A DNA stretch of 64,000 nucleotides, from NCBI RefSeq assembly GCF_018687675.1, contig NZ_CP061302.1, forward strand, positions 1,810,192-1,874,191, given 5' to 3'. Source of the stretch: Polynucleobacter sp. MG-Unter2-18. GTDB lineage: Bacteria > Pseudomonadota > Gammaproteobacteria > Burkholderiales > Burkholderiaceae. Of the stretch, positions 45,428 through 54,159 are shown piece after piece. Under the pieces are notes generated by a model. That model was given only the letters and a program-made list of their open reading frames with translations. It had not been told where the DNA came from and searched no databases. Both the position numbers and the translations under genes were made by a program. Position 1 is the stretch's first letter. Each line of letters starts with the position of its first letter.

Positions 45428-46282
45428 TTACATCCAGTAAACAGCGATGTACAGGCCAAGCCAAACTACGTCAACGAAGTGCCAATACCAAGCAGCGCCC
45501 TCAAAGGCGAAGTGATTTTCAGCAGTAAAGTCGCCGCGTATCATGCGACGCAATACGATCGCCAACATCAAGCCACCAAGGAATACGTGGAAACCATGGA
45601 AACCAGTCAACATAAAGAAGGTTGATCCATAGATACCTGACGTTAACTTCAAATTCAGATCAGAGTAAGCATGATAGTACTCATAAACCTGGAAGCCCAA
45701 GAAGATAATGCCTAGAAAAACTGTAGCAGCCAAGCCATTAATGGCTTTCTTCATGTGGTTTTCACGAATCGCATGATGAGCGTAAGTCACCGTCACACCA
45801 GAAGACAAGAGCAATAAAGTATTAATCGTTGGAATGGGCCATGGACCCATCGTCGTAAATTTCTCTATTAAGCCGGCGGGACCATCATTAGGCCAAACAG
45901 CCTGAAAATCTGGCCAGAGTAATTTGCTTTCTACATCACCCATCCAAGGCATCGTAATATTGCGCGCATAGAACAATGCGGCAAAGAATGCGCCAAAGAA
46001 CATAATCTCCGAGAAGATGAACCAAGCCATGGACCAACGGTAAGAAATATCTACGTTGATACCATTCTTACCAGAGTTAGACTCAGCAATCGTGTCCCCG
46101 AACCAGTTATACAAAACAAATATCACCCAGAGCACACCAACTGCAGTTACTGGGCCGCCCCAAGCTGCATGGTTTACCCAACCAGACATACCAGCGCCAA
46201 AAGCAAGCAAACCTAATGCTGCCGAAGCTGGATGACTAGATAGTCCAGGAACGAAATAGTAAGGGGTTGAATTGGATGACAT
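45428..46282 (-). CDS. ctaE: Cytochrome c oxidase subunit III
   Basis: This is the third core subunit of the aa3-type oxidase, with seven membrane helices. It has 284 residues from the ATG at 46282, supported by a GAGAGAA site immediately upstream. Typical features are WSMAWFIFSEIMFFGAFFAALFY (membrane region with the conserved acidic residue), NTLLLLSSGVTVTYAHHAI, and the end EGAAWYWHFVDVVWLGLYI. It is the last gene of the ctaC-ctaD-small ORF-ctaG-DUF2970-ctaE operon and is followed by a terminator. Confidence 0.97.
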   Translation of the reverse strand: MSSNSTPYYFVPGLSSHPASAALGLLAFGAGMSGWVNHAAWGGPVTAVGVLWVIFVLYNWFGDTIAESNSGKNGINVDISYRWSMAWFIFSEIMFFGAFFAALFYARNITMPWMGDVESKLLWPDFQAVWPNDGPAGLIEKFTTMGPWPIPTINTLLLLSSGVTVTYAHHAIRENHMKKAINGLAATVFLGIIFLGFQVYEYYHAYSDLNLKLTSGIYGSTFFMLTGFHGFHVFLGGLMLAIVLRRMIRGDFTAENHFAFEGAAWYWHFVDVVWLGLYIAVYWM

Positions 46283-46311
46283 CTTATTCTCTCTATTCAA
46301 TCAAAAAATAA

Positions 46312-46506
46312 TCAATGGGACACAACTGCTTTAACTATCAAAAGGAGGATGCCCATAAAAATCAAGGCACCTAAAACTCCCGCAATGACAATGTGGACAA
46401 AACTTAATGAAGCTACATCTTCCTGCAAACCTGATTTTTTACGCACACCTAAAAAGGCCCATAAAACCGCAATGATGGATTGCGTAAATGAACTTTTCTT
46501 ACTCAT
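46312..46506 (-). CDS. DUF2970 family small membrane protein
   Basis: This 64-residue protein has one clear membrane helix at about 38-60 (IVIAGVLGALIFMGILLLIV) and an N-terminal part FTQSIIAVLWAFLGVRKKSG that defines DUF2970. It always sits between cox11 and subunit III in Burkholderiales, and its role is unknown. The ATG overlaps the ctaG stop by four bases. Confidence 0.9.
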   Translation of the reverse strand: MSKKSSFTQSIIAVLWAFLGVRKKSGLQEDVASLSFVHIVIAGVLGALIFMGILLLIVKAVVSH

Positions 46507-47096
46507 GATGCTACTTTTGATTTCGGTGTTGTTGAGCCTGCTGGCTGTTGACCAACACCCAACTCAAAGAAGGTATAGGACAAAGTAATTGTTTTCACAT
46601 CAGCAGGCAATCCAGCATCAATAACAAACACTACTGGCATCTTCTTCATCTCATGAGGAGCCAAAGTTTGCTGCTGAAAACAAAAACACTCTAATTTGGT
46701 GAAAAACTCCATGGCGCTTTTAGGCGCATAACTTGGAATAGCTTGAGCCTCAACAGGGCGACTTAAATTATTGGTAACCTCGTAAACAATCTCGGTCATT
46801 TCTCCTGGATGCACTTCCAAGAAGTTCTTTACTGGGCGAAACGTAAAGGAACCGCGGCTATTGGAGTCAAACTCAATAGTCACCTTACGGGAGTAGTCAA
46901 CCTGAGTATTGCCAACCTTATTTGCGCTATAGGCACGAATCCCATAGTCGTTCTTGCTGGTGACCACATTAATGCCAGTCACCTCACACAAGGCTTTATA
47001 CATTGGCACTAGTGCATAACCAAAACCAAACATCATGACTGAAGCTATCAAAAGCTTGAGCAAGATTTGGCGGTTAATGGAGGCAATAGCAGACAT
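46503..47096 (-). CDS. ctaG: Cytochrome c oxidase assembly protein CtaG (COX11)
   Basis: COX11 delivers copper to the CuB site of subunit I. The 197 residues have one N-terminal membrane helix (about 12-32) and a periplasmic immunoglobulin-like domain. The copper motif CFCFQQQTLAPHE is near residue 137. The preceding FTKLE and the later MPVVFVIDAGLPADVKTITLSYTFF are typical. It lies 15 bases after the small assembly gene and is coupled to the DUF2970 gene. Confidence 0.97.
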   Translation of the reverse strand: MSAIASINRQILLKLLIASVMMFGFGYALVPMYKALCEVTGINVVTSKNDYGIRAYSANKVGNTQVDYSRKVTIEFDSNSRGSFTFRPVKNFLEVHPGEMTEIVYEVTNNLSRPVEAQAIPSYAPKSAMEFFTKLECFCFQQQTLAPHEMKKMPVVFVIDAGLPADVKTITLSYTFFELGVGQQPAGSTTPKSKVAS

Positions 47097-47111
47097 AAGT
47101 ATTCGGCTGGC

Positions 47112-47243
47112 TTAACCTAATAAGCCCCGTTTAATCAGGATGCCTAGAAAGAACACTAGAACGACACTGAAAAGAATAAACCCCAATCTGCGATTACTGG
47201 CAGATTGGGATTTGTGTGCGGCTACTTTAGATTCCTGCAGCAT
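47112..47243 (-). CDS. Cytochrome oxidase small assembly protein, 43 residues
   Basis: This reading frame is short and easily missed. Its ATG (47243) is inside the last codons of ctaD, overlapping by 17 bases in another frame, and its stop is 15 bases before ctaG. The product has a polar N-terminus of about 19 residues and one membrane helix (GFILFSVVLVFFLGILI), then KRGLLG. A small single-helix protein of this form is annotated at the same place in Burkholderiales oxidase operons. Function unknown. Overlap with ctaD suggests translational coupling. Confidence 0.8.
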   Translation of the reverse strand: MLQESKVAAHKSQSASNRRLGFILFSVVLVFFLGILIKRGLLG

Positions 47244-48846
47244 TTAACTCTGCAGTAGTTGGAGGAGTTTCAAATGTATGGTGTGGTGCTGGTGATGGCA
47301 CTGTCCACTCCAAACCTTTGGCACCATCCCATGGCTTCATTGAAGCTTTTACACCCTTACCGTTATAAGCAGGCAGAACAACGAACAGCAAGAAGTAAAC
47401 CTGAGATAAACCAAATCCGAGTGCTCCAATAGATGCGATCGTATTAAAGTCAGCAAATTGCGTTGGGTAGTCAGCATAACGACGTGGCATACCTGCTAAG
47501 CCCAGGAAGTGCATTGGGAAGAAAGTAATGTTGAAGAAAATCATGGAAGTCCAAAAGTGGATATTGCCGCGAGTTTCGTTAGCCATGTAGCCAGTCCACT
47601 TTGGACACCAGTAGTAGAAACCAGCAAACATCGCAAACAAGGAACCAGCTACTAAAACATAGTGGAAGTGCGCAACAACGTAATACGTATCTTGCAAACC
47701 AATATCAATTGGGGCCATCGCCAGAATCAATCCAGTGAAGCCACCCATTGTGAAAACGAAAATAAATCCGACTGACCACAACATTGGAGTTTCAAAGGTC
47801 ATGGAACCTTTCCACATAGTTGCAACCCAGTTGAAAATCTTTACGCCGGTTGGAACTGCAATCAACATCGTGGCATACATAAAGAACAGCTGGCCAGTAA
47901 CTGGCATGCCAGTTGCAAACATATGGTGAGCCCAAACAATGAAGGACAAGATCGCAATGGATGCTGTCGCATAAACCATGGAGCTATAGCCAAACAAAGT
48001 TTTTCTTGAGAAAGCAGGAATAATTTCACTCACGATTCCGAAAGCCGGAAGAATCATGATGTAAACCTCTGGATGACCAAAGAACCAGAAAATATGCTGG
48101 AACATAATTGGATCACCACCGCCAGCTGCATTGAAGAAAGAAGTACCGAAGTGACGATCCGTCAAAACCATGGTGATCGCACCTGCCAACACTGGCATAA
48201 CTGCGATTAACAAGTAAGCAGTAATCAACCATGTCCAGCAGAACATGGGCATCTTCATCAAAGTCAAGCCAGGAGCACGCATGTTCAAGATGGTCACGAT
48301 GATATTAATCGAGCCCATGATTGAAGAAGCGCCCAACAAGTGGAGTGCAAAGATGGCCATATCTAAACCTGGGCCCATTTGTGATGTCAGTGGAGCATAT
48401 AAAGTCCAACCGCCAGCAGGAGCACCGCCAGGAGCTAAGAATGAACCAAACAATAAACAAGCAGCTACTGGCAAAATCCAAAAACTAAAGTTGTTCATGC
48501 GAGCAAAAGCCATATCGGATGCGCCTATTTGTAAAGGAATCATCCAGTTCGCAAATCCAACGAAGGCCGGCATGATGGCGCCGAACACCATTACCAGACC
48601 ATGCATAGTGGTTAACTGATTGAAAAACTCTGGACGTAAAAACTGCAGACCCGGCTGGAACAACTCCAAACGAATACCCAAAGCCATCACGCCACCAGCC
48701 AGTAAGCTGATAAACGAGAAAATCAGGTACATCGTACCGATATCTTTATGGTTAGTTGCAAACAACCAACGGCGCCAGCCATGTGGCGTATGGTCATCAT
48801 GCGCATGGTCATGTGCGTGATCGTGGGTAGTTGAAATGGTGCTCAT
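47227..48846 (-). CDS. ctaD: Cytochrome c oxidase subunit I
   Basis: This is the catalytic heme-copper subunit with twelve membrane helices. At 539 residues it matches the family. The low-spin heme His is in TTMHGLVMVFGAIMP. The CuB and cross-link motif is WFFGHPEVYIMILPAFGIVSE near residue 255. The VAHFHYVLVAGS pair of heme ligands is near 390. The N-terminus has a run of alternating His and Asp (HDHAHDHAHDDH), possibly metal-binding. It lies 42 bases after ctaC. Confidence 0.98.
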   Translation of the reverse strand: MSTISTTHDHAHDHAHDDHTPHGWRRWLFATNHKDIGTMYLIFSFISLLAGGVMALGIRLELFQPGLQFLRPEFFNQLTTMHGLVMVFGAIMPAFVGFANWMIPLQIGASDMAFARMNNFSFWILPVAACLLFGSFLAPGGAPAGGWTLYAPLTSQMGPGLDMAIFALHLLGASSIMGSINIIVTILNMRAPGLTLMKMPMFCWTWLITAYLLIAVMPVLAGAITMVLTDRHFGTSFFNAAGGGDPIMFQHIFWFFGHPEVYIMILPAFGIVSEIIPAFSRKTLFGYSSMVYATASIAILSFIVWAHHMFATGMPVTGQLFFMYATMLIAVPTGVKIFNWVATMWKGSMTFETPMLWSVGFIFVFTMGGFTGLILAMAPIDIGLQDTYYVVAHFHYVLVAGSLFAMFAGFYYWCPKWTGYMANETRGNIHFWTSMIFFNITFFPMHFLGLAGMPRRYADYPTQFADFNTIASIGALGFGLSQVYFLLFVVLPAYNGKGVKASMKPWDGAKGLEWTVPSPAPHHTFETPPTTAELNAAGI

Positions 48847-48888
48847 GGATTACTCCGGTTTAGTTTGATCTGTATAAATTCTTAAAAA

Positions 48889-50046
48889 TTACTTGCCAGC
48901 ACGCGCAGAAACAATATCTTGGGTCTGAATCACTTCACCCGTTTTATTGCCCCATGCATTGCGGGTGTAGGTCATTACTGCGGCAATGTCACCGTCAGAG
49001 ATCACGCCCGCCCACTTTGGCATTGCACCCTTGCCGTTAATCAGGATGTCGTATTGAGCCGCTTTTGGTCCAAGCACCATTTTGCTTCCATCAAGTGCTG
49101 GGAAAGCGCCCGCGCCCTTGCCATTTGGCTGATGGCATGCTGCGCAATTAGCTGCGTAAACCTTGGCACCACGGTCCTTTTGCTCATCCATGGTGTAAAC
49201 CTTGGTTGGGTCATCAGAAGCCGAGCCCATTTCTTTTTTCTTCTCGTCTACCCATTTGGTGTAGTCCTCTTGGGAAACCACTCTCACTACGATCGGCATA
49301 AACGCATGTTGTGCTCCGCATAGCTCCGAGCATTGACCACGGTAAGTACCAATTGTTTCTGCACGAAACCAAGTGTCACGAACGAAACCAGGAATTGCAT
49401 CTTGCTTTACGCCAAATGCTGGAACTGCCCAGGCATGGATCACATCATTTGCAGTGGTAATAATGCGAATCTTTTTACCGACTGGCACAACCATCTCGTT
49501 GTCCACTTCCATCAAATAGGTATTTGATTTTGGGGCAAGATTGTTAATAGATTCACGGGAAGTAGCTAAAGTAGATAAGAAACTAATTCCTTCGCCTTCA
49601 CCTTTGATGTAATCGTAACCCCACTTCCACTGATAGCCAGTAGTCTTAATAGTGATGTCAGAGTTAGTGGTGTCTTTCATTGCTACCACTGTCTTGGTTG
49701 CTGGCAAAGCCATACCAATAACAATCAACAGTGGAATCACTGTCCAAATAATCTCAACAGTAGTGCTCTCGTGAAATGACGCGGATTTAGCACCCAAAGA
49801 TTTACGGTGCTTCAGAATGGAATAAAACATCACGCCAAATACGCCCACAAAAATAAGCGCACAGATGATCAACATCATCCAATGTAACCAGTGAATCTCT
49901 GCCATGATTTTTGTGGCTGGGGCAGTAAAATTGAGCTGGTTTACAGCTGGACCACCCTGCATATCTTCTGCTGCACGTGCAAATGCAGTGCCAAAGGCTG
50001 CTACCAAATAGAGCGAAGCCCTAGTGACTTTTCCAAATAAATTCAT
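48889..50046 (-). CDS. ctaC: Cytochrome c oxidase subunit II with fused cytochrome c domain
   Basis: This electron-entry subunit has 385 residues. After a signal sequence (about 1-25) there are two membrane helices (about 55-80 and 105-125), then the CuA domain with RGQCSELCGAQHAFMPIV near residue 230. A C-terminal cytochrome c domain has the heme motif CAACH near 305 and the Met ligand in GKGAMPKW near 350. This is a caa3-type layout, so electrons can enter through a tethered cytochrome. It starts the oxidase operon, with a promoter at 50137-50165. Confidence 0.97.
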   Translation of the reverse strand: MNLFGKVTRASLYLVAAFGTAFARAAEDMQGGPAVNQLNFTAPATKIMAEIHWLHWMMLIICALIFVGVFGVMFYSILKHRKSLGAKSASFHESTTVEIIWTVIPLLIVIGMALPATKTVVAMKDTTNSDITIKTTGYQWKWGYDYIKGEGEGISFLSTLATSRESINNLAPKSNTYLMEVDNEMVVPVGKKIRIITTANDVIHAWAVPAFGVKQDAIPGFVRDTWFRAETIGTYRGQCSELCGAQHAFMPIVVRVVSQEDYTKWVDEKKKEMGSASDDPTKVYTMDEQKDRGAKVYAANCAACHQPNGKGAGAFPALDGSKMVLGPKAAQYDILINGKGAMPKWAGVISDGDIAAVMTYTRNAWGNKTGEVIQTQDIVSARAGK

Positions 50047-50136
50047 CTTATTCTCTGTTTATTGTCATGAGTTCCTGCAGAAATACACCCTCAGGAAGCT
50101 CAAAAAAAACGGTATCAAGCAATTCAACTAGCACCA

Positions 50137-50165
50137 ATTATAGGGTTAATTAGGCTCAAGAACAA
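50137..50165 (-). promoter_or_regulatory. Promoter of the ctaC oxidase operon
   Basis: On the minus strand a TTGTTC (-35, 50160-50165), an exact 17-base spacer and a perfect TATAAT (-10, 50137-50142) precede ctaC. The predicted leader is about 84 bases. The region 50047-50227 holds no other gene I can support. Confidence 0.6.
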
Positions 50166-50227
50166 ACGGGACTAACTATGCCACTCCCAATCTTGGCAAT
50201 GGTTTTAAAGATAGTGAACACTTACAC

Positions 50228-51031
50228 TTAATCAGAATCACTCCTAGTCTTGCGCCCTATTTGATTTAAATCAATATAAGCGACATCATCTTGCACCTTA
50301 GCGAGGTTCTTACCCAAAGCCCAGGCATGCCCATAAATCACCTCTAAAGTCAGTTTTTGAGGCAAATGAGTAGCTGGGATGGTGTTTTGATAGTCAGAAC
50401 CAATTAAATTGAGAGCCCTTGCGTCTGACAGTAGGACCTTGTCAGAGTCGTAATCCAAACCCAAAAACTCCATATCCATTACGGGATCAGAAAAACGCTC
50501 ACTGAGTAGGGCATCACCCATATCGTGCATATCCCAAGGGCTAACCAAATTTTGAATAGGTAATTGCTGTGCCAAGTGCTCTGATCTGAGCTCTTTTGCA
50601 GTATCTGGGCCCAGATAGCTAAAGCTTAGTAATCCACCTTCCTTGAGTACTCGCCGGCACTCCTGCAAAAAATGCTTAGGGTCAGCTAAATCCTGAATTA
50701 AGAGAACGCTCACCACTAAATCTACAGAATTACTAGGAAGCTTAAGGTGGCCTGTTTTCTTGTAATCATTGAGAGAAACCATAGATGCCGACTTCATTCT
50801 TGAATTCCAAAAACGAGTCACTCTTAATTTAAATAAATTGAAACCCGATAGCTCGCATTCGGGTGCACTGTGAAAACGAATTCCTGGAAAGCGTTTTGTC
50901 AGAAAAGAACTATGTACCCCAGTGAAATCTGGAATCAGCAAAATGTCTTTTGGTTCTAATTTCACGATGTCTAATTTTTGCAACATGCGCGTTGCAATTT
51001 CATCCTGAAGCCATCTGATTGATTGGGTCAT
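50228..51031 (-). CDS. BioC-like methyltransferase with altered SAM motif
   Basis: This is a class I methyltransferase-like protein of 267 residues from the ATG at 51031. It has the BioC-type regions VVSVLLIQDLADPKHFLQECRRVLKEGGLLSF-like near 115-150 and YLGPDTAKELR. At the position of the glycine-rich SAM loop (VLDxGCGxG) it reads ILLIPDFTGVHSSF, and the following acidic ribose-binding region is also changed. SAM binding is therefore doubtful. In relatives a BioC-like gene is next to comF. It may be a diverged enzyme for biotin precursor synthesis or a non-catalytic relative. A TATACT lies six bases before the ATG. Confidence 0.7.
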   Translation of the reverse strand: MTQSIRWLQDEIATRMLQKLDIVKLEPKDILLIPDFTGVHSSFLTKRFPGIRFHSAPECELSGFNLFKLRVTRFWNSRMKSASMVSLNDYKKTGHLKLPSNSVDLVVSVLLIQDLADPKHFLQECRRVLKEGGLLSFSYLGPDTAKELRSEHLAQQLPIQNLVSPWDMHDMGDALLSERFSDPVMDMEFLGLDYDSDKVLLSDARALNLIGSDYQNTIPATHLPQKLTLEVIYGHAWALGKNLAKVQDDVAYIDLNQIGRKTRSDSD

Positions 51032-51037
51032 TGGCTC

Positions 51038-51045
51038 AGTATACT
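51038..51045. promoter_or_regulatory. Shared palindromic -10 for the methyltransferase-like and comF genes
   Basis: AGTATACT is self-complementary, so each strand reads TATACT. On the minus strand the hexamer ends exactly 6 bases before the methyltransferase-like ATG. On the plus strand it ends 9 bases before the comF ATG. Neither gene has a Shine-Dalgarno sequence. Confidence 0.5.
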
Positions 51046-51054
51046 CAGCGACCC

Positions 51055-51807
51055 ATGCATCCAATAGAGAATATTTTCCAAGTAATTTGTTCTCACATAC
51101 TACCGAGCGCTTGTATTGTTTGCGGTACATTTCAGCGACACACTCTCTGCCTTGATTGCCTCATCCAATTAGAATCAGATCAGCTATTCAATTACGAATG
51201 CTGTCAGCAATGCGGTCGCACTCTTGAAGTTGGTGAGCTAACAGAAAATAAATGCAAAGAGTGCATTGCTAACCCGCCCTACTTTGATGAAACTTATTGT
51301 CTTGATCGATACGAGGGTAGATTACAGTCTGCCTTGCATCTATTTAAATATCAGCGACGACTTGCTTGCGCACAGGGATTGGTATCAGCATGGAATCAGC
51401 TGATGACTCGAAGCTTAAATAATTTTGAAGCAGACTATTTACTACCAGTGCCGCTGAGTCCAGAAAAATTGTGTTCTCGCGGCTTTAATCAAAGCTGGGA
51501 ATTAGCTAGGCGGATTGATTGTGGCAAAAATATCCATAAGAACCCACACATCTTAAGACGCTATCACCATACCCAGCATCAGGCCAAAGAGAATCGTGCA
51601 AATCGTCAAATGGCTATTCGAGACATGTTCTATATCAACCCTCAATTTCAAGGCCAACTAGAATCCGCAAGCGTCATTGTGTTTGACGATGTCATGACTA
51701 GTGGTGCAACCTTAAATGAAATCGCTCGCGTATTGAAGGACAATGGGGTATCTCGTGTTACCAATTGGGTTCTTTTACGAACGTTGTACCCAGCCTCAAG
51801 AATGTAA
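51055..51807 (+). CDS. ComF family phosphoribosyltransferase-like protein
   Basis: This 250-residue protein begins at the ATG at 51055. An upstream TTG frame extension overlaps the divergent gene and looks untranslated. An N-terminal zinc-ribbon region has paired cysteines (CIVCG, CLDC, CQQCGR, CKEC) at about 18-75. A type I phosphoribosyltransferase domain follows, with the PRPP loop VIVFDDVMTSGATLNEIARVL near 205. ComF proteins are linked to DNA uptake and salvage of DNA-derived material. The exact reaction is unknown. trmL follows by 15 bases. Confidence 0.92.
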   Translation: MHPIENIFQVICSHILPSACIVCGTFQRHTLCLDCLIQLESDQLFNYECCQQCGRTLEVGELTENKCKECIANPPYFDETYCLDRYEGRLQSALHLFKYQRRLACAQGLVSAWNQLMTRSLNNFEADYLLPVPLSPEKLCSRGFNQSWELARRIDCGKNIHKNPHILRRYHHTQHQAKENRANRQMAIRDMFYINPQFQGQLESASVIVFDDVMTSGATLNEIARVLKDNGVSRVTNWVLLRTLYPASRM

Positions 51808-51822
51808 TATAAAGCTCAGCAC

Positions 51823-52293
51823 ATGTTTAATATCGTTTTATTCGAACCAGAAATTCCACCCAACACGGGCAATATTATTCGCCTGTGTGCAAATACGGGC
51901 GCAAGGCTGCATCTCATCGAGCCACTCGGCTTTCCGATGGAAGATGCCAAACTCCGTAGAGCTGGCCTGGACTATCACGAGTTTGCTAAAGTAAAAGTTC
52001 ATCAAAACTGGGCACAATTTTTGGCTGATGAACAACCTCAGCCGGAACATATTTTTGCCTTAACCACCAAGGGATCTGGCAAGTTTCATGATGGCAAATA
52101 TTTACCGGAAGATTATTTTGTTTTTGGTTCAGAAACCAAAGGTATTACTGAAGAAGTGAGAAGTTCGATTCCAACACCCAATCAAATGCGCCTAGCAATG
52201 CAAGATAGCAGTCGTAGTTTAAATCTCTCGAATACAGTGGCGATCGTAGTTTATGAAGCTTGGCGCCAAAATGGCCTACTGGGCGGAAGTTAA
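51823..52293 (+). CDS. trmL: tRNA (cytidine(34)-2'-O)-methyltransferase
   Basis: TrmL is a SPOUT-fold enzyme that methylates the wobble ribose of tRNA-Leu. The 156 residues are the whole small enzyme. Motifs are PPNTGNIIRLCANTGARLHL near residue 11, FGSETKGI near 103 and the knot MQDSSRSLNLSNTVAIVVYE near 128. It follows comF and is convergent with gpsA with four bases between the stops. Confidence 0.96.
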   Translation: MFNIVLFEPEIPPNTGNIIRLCANTGARLHLIEPLGFPMEDAKLRRAGLDYHEFAKVKVHQNWAQFLADEQPQPEHIFALTTKGSGKFHDGKYLPEDYFVFGSETKGITEEVRSSIPTPNQMRLAMQDSSRSLNLSNTVAIVVYEAWRQNGLLGGS

Positions 52294-52297
52294 GAGC

Positions 52298-53320
52298 TTA
52301 GACTTCCAGCTTAGGGTCGCGCCCCATCAGTTTTTTTACTGCTTCATGTGGTGAAAGCTTTCCAGATAAGACTTCACCCATCATGGCAGTAATTGGCATC
52401 TCGACACCCAAACGCGCAGCGAGTTTACCAACAGCTGAGGCACATAAGACGCCCTCAGCAACATGCCCTAAGTTATCCAAAATTTCAGGCAACGGTTTTC
52501 CTGCTGCAAGCGCTAAGCCAACACGACGATTACGAGAGAGATCGCCAGTAGCCGTCAAGATCAAATCGCCTACACCGGTTAGGCCCATACAGGTCTCTGG
52601 TCTACCACCAGCCGCTTTTACTAAACGCATCATTTCTGCAAGGCCACGAGTTAATACTGCAGCACGTGCATTTAAGCCAAGATCCAAGCCATCACCAATA
52701 CCCGCTGCAATCGCTAAAACGTTTTTAACAGCGCCACCTAATTCGACACCCACTAAATCATCGCTTGCATAGATGCGCATATTGCCATGGTGGAAGGCGC
52801 TTTGAACAATGTCACACAAGGTATTGGATTGACTAGCGACGGTTAATGCGCAAGGCATACCATTAGCAACTTCTTGCGCAAAACTAGGTCCTGATAGAGC
52901 GCCATAAGAATGAGGAATGCCATGACTGTGTAGTTGATCTTCGCGTTCCACTACTTGGTGCGGCAATAAGGTAGTGCTAGGCTCTAAACCCTTGCAAAGC
53001 CAAACGATATTGAGCGGATGTTTTGCGAGGCGCAATACCTGCGCTACTGTTTCTGATAAACCGGACATCGGGGTAGCAATTATCAAAAGATCATTTTCAG
53101 AAAGGCGTTCGATGGCCCGCTCAAAACTCACCTCCAATTGCAAACCCTTAGGCAGGACGACACCAGGCAAATAGGCTGTGTTTACACCTGAGTGCTGCAT
53201 ACCTTCAATTTGCTCAACGCTTCGAGACCATAGACAAACGTCGCCCGGTTGAAGATGGCGTGCAGCTTGCGCTGCCATAGCCGTACCCCATGAACCAGCT
53301 CCAAGCAGCGTCACTTTCAT
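52298..53320 (-). CDS. gpsA: Glycerol-3-phosphate dehydrogenase [NAD(P)+]
   Basis: GpsA makes sn-glycerol 3-phosphate from dihydroxyacetone phosphate for phospholipids. The 340 residues have the nucleotide loop VTLLGAGSWGTAMAAQAAR at the start, GALSGPSFAQEVANG near residue 140, and the catalytic Lys in VELGGAVKNVLAIAAGIGDG near 192. The position after secB and grxC in the same direction is common in betaproteobacteria. Confidence 0.98.
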   Translation of the reverse strand: MKVTLLGAGSWGTAMAAQAARHLQPGDVCLWSRSVEQIEGMQHSGVNTAYLPGVVLPKGLQLEVSFERAIERLSENDLLIIATPMSGLSETVAQVLRLAKHPLNIVWLCKGLEPSTTLLPHQVVEREDQLHSHGIPHSYGALSGPSFAQEVANGMPCALTVASQSNTLCDIVQSAFHHGNMRIYASDDLVGVELGGAVKNVLAIAAGIGDGLDLGLNARAAVLTRGLAEMMRLVKAAGGRPETCMGLTGVGDLILTATGDLSRNRRVGLALAAGKPLPEILDNLGHVAEGVLCASAVGKLAARLGVEMPITAMMGEVLSGKLSPHEAVKKLMGRDPKLEV

Positions 53321-53344
53321 GATCTGTGGGCTTTAAAAGCCAGC

Positions 53345-53866
53345 TTAGTGAGGAAGAATGATTTTGCTTTCATCGGCTGAGCTACTATCCGCTGCTGCCG
53401 CTTGCGCAGCCTGCATCAGGCGATGCTCGTACATACCGTGGAAATTAATTTCATTCAAATGAATTGGCTGGAAACCCGCGCGGCTAATGATGTCAGCAAT
53501 ATTTGAGCGCAGATACGGATACAAAATTGTTGGGCAAGCAATACCTAACATTGGATCAATTTGCTCTGCAGGAATATTACTAAATTCAAAAACACCCGCT
53601 TGTTTTGCTTCAACCAAGAAGAGCACTTTGCTCTCCACCTTAGCGGTTACTGTTGCAATTAAGGCAACCTCAAAAATTTCATCACTCAAGCGAGTAACTG
53701 CAACATCAACTTCAACCTCAATTTGAGGCTCTGCCGCAACCAATAAAATTTGGGGGGCATTTGGTTGCTCTAAAGATAAATCTTTGAGATAGATCCGTTG
53801 AATACGAAAACCAGGCTCTTTTGAATTATCAACTGCATCTGGAGCGGAAGTAGTTTGTTCGGTCAT
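53345..53866 (-). CDS. secB: Protein-export chaperone SecB
   Basis: SecB is a tetrameric cytosolic chaperone that keeps precursors unfolded for SecA. The 173 residues match the family. Conserved parts are [20 protein letters not shown] near residue 22 and [21 protein letters not shown] ([19 protein letters not shown]) near 115. The acidic N- and C-terminal tails are normal. It lies between grxC and gpsA, a frequent order. Confidence 0.97.
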   Translation of the reverse strand: MTEQTTSAPDAVDNSKEPGFRIQRIYLKDLSLEQPNAPQILLVAAEPQIEVEVDVAVTRLSDEIFEVALIATVTAKVESKVLFLVEAKQAGVFEFSNIPAEQIDPMLGIACPTILYPYLRSNIADIISRAGFQPIHLNEINFHGMYEHRLMQAAQAAAADSSSADESKIILPH

Positions 53867-53887
53867 GGAAACTTTCTGTGTAAATTT

Positions 53888-54142
53888 TTAAACTAATAAT
53901 GGATCAAGTTGGCCAGCGCGGTCTAAGGCAACCAGGTCGTCATAACCGCCAACATGGGTCTCACCAATGTAAATTTGTGGCACTGTGCGTCGACCAGTGC
54001 GAGTCATCATGATCTCGCGCTGTGCAGGGTCCCGATCAATCAAAATCTTCTCTAAATTGGCAACGCCCTTCTTATGCAGAAGCTTCTCTGCCATAACGCA
54101 ATACGGACAAACTTGAGTGCTATACATCGTGACTGGTGGCAT
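53888..54142 (-). CDS. grxC: Glutaredoxin 3
   Basis: This glutathione-dependent disulfide reductase has 84 residues, a full glutaredoxin. The active site CPYC is in STQVCPYCVMAEKLL, the cis-Pro in RTVPQIYIGETHVGGYDDL. Glutathione is supplied by gshA and gshB in this window. It follows the rhodanese gene by 17 bases in the same operon. Confidence 0.97.
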   Translation of the reverse strand: MPPVTMYSTQVCPYCVMAEKLLHKKGVANLEKILIDRDPAQREIMMTRTGRRTVPQIYIGETHVGGYDDLVALDRAGQLDPLLV

Positions 54143-54159
54143 ATCTGAGACTCGCTAAA

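Noticed and set aside
48919..49323. A 134-codon plus-strand frame inside ctaC
   Set aside because: It is antisense to the CuA and cytochrome c domains of an intact gene, with no family signs.
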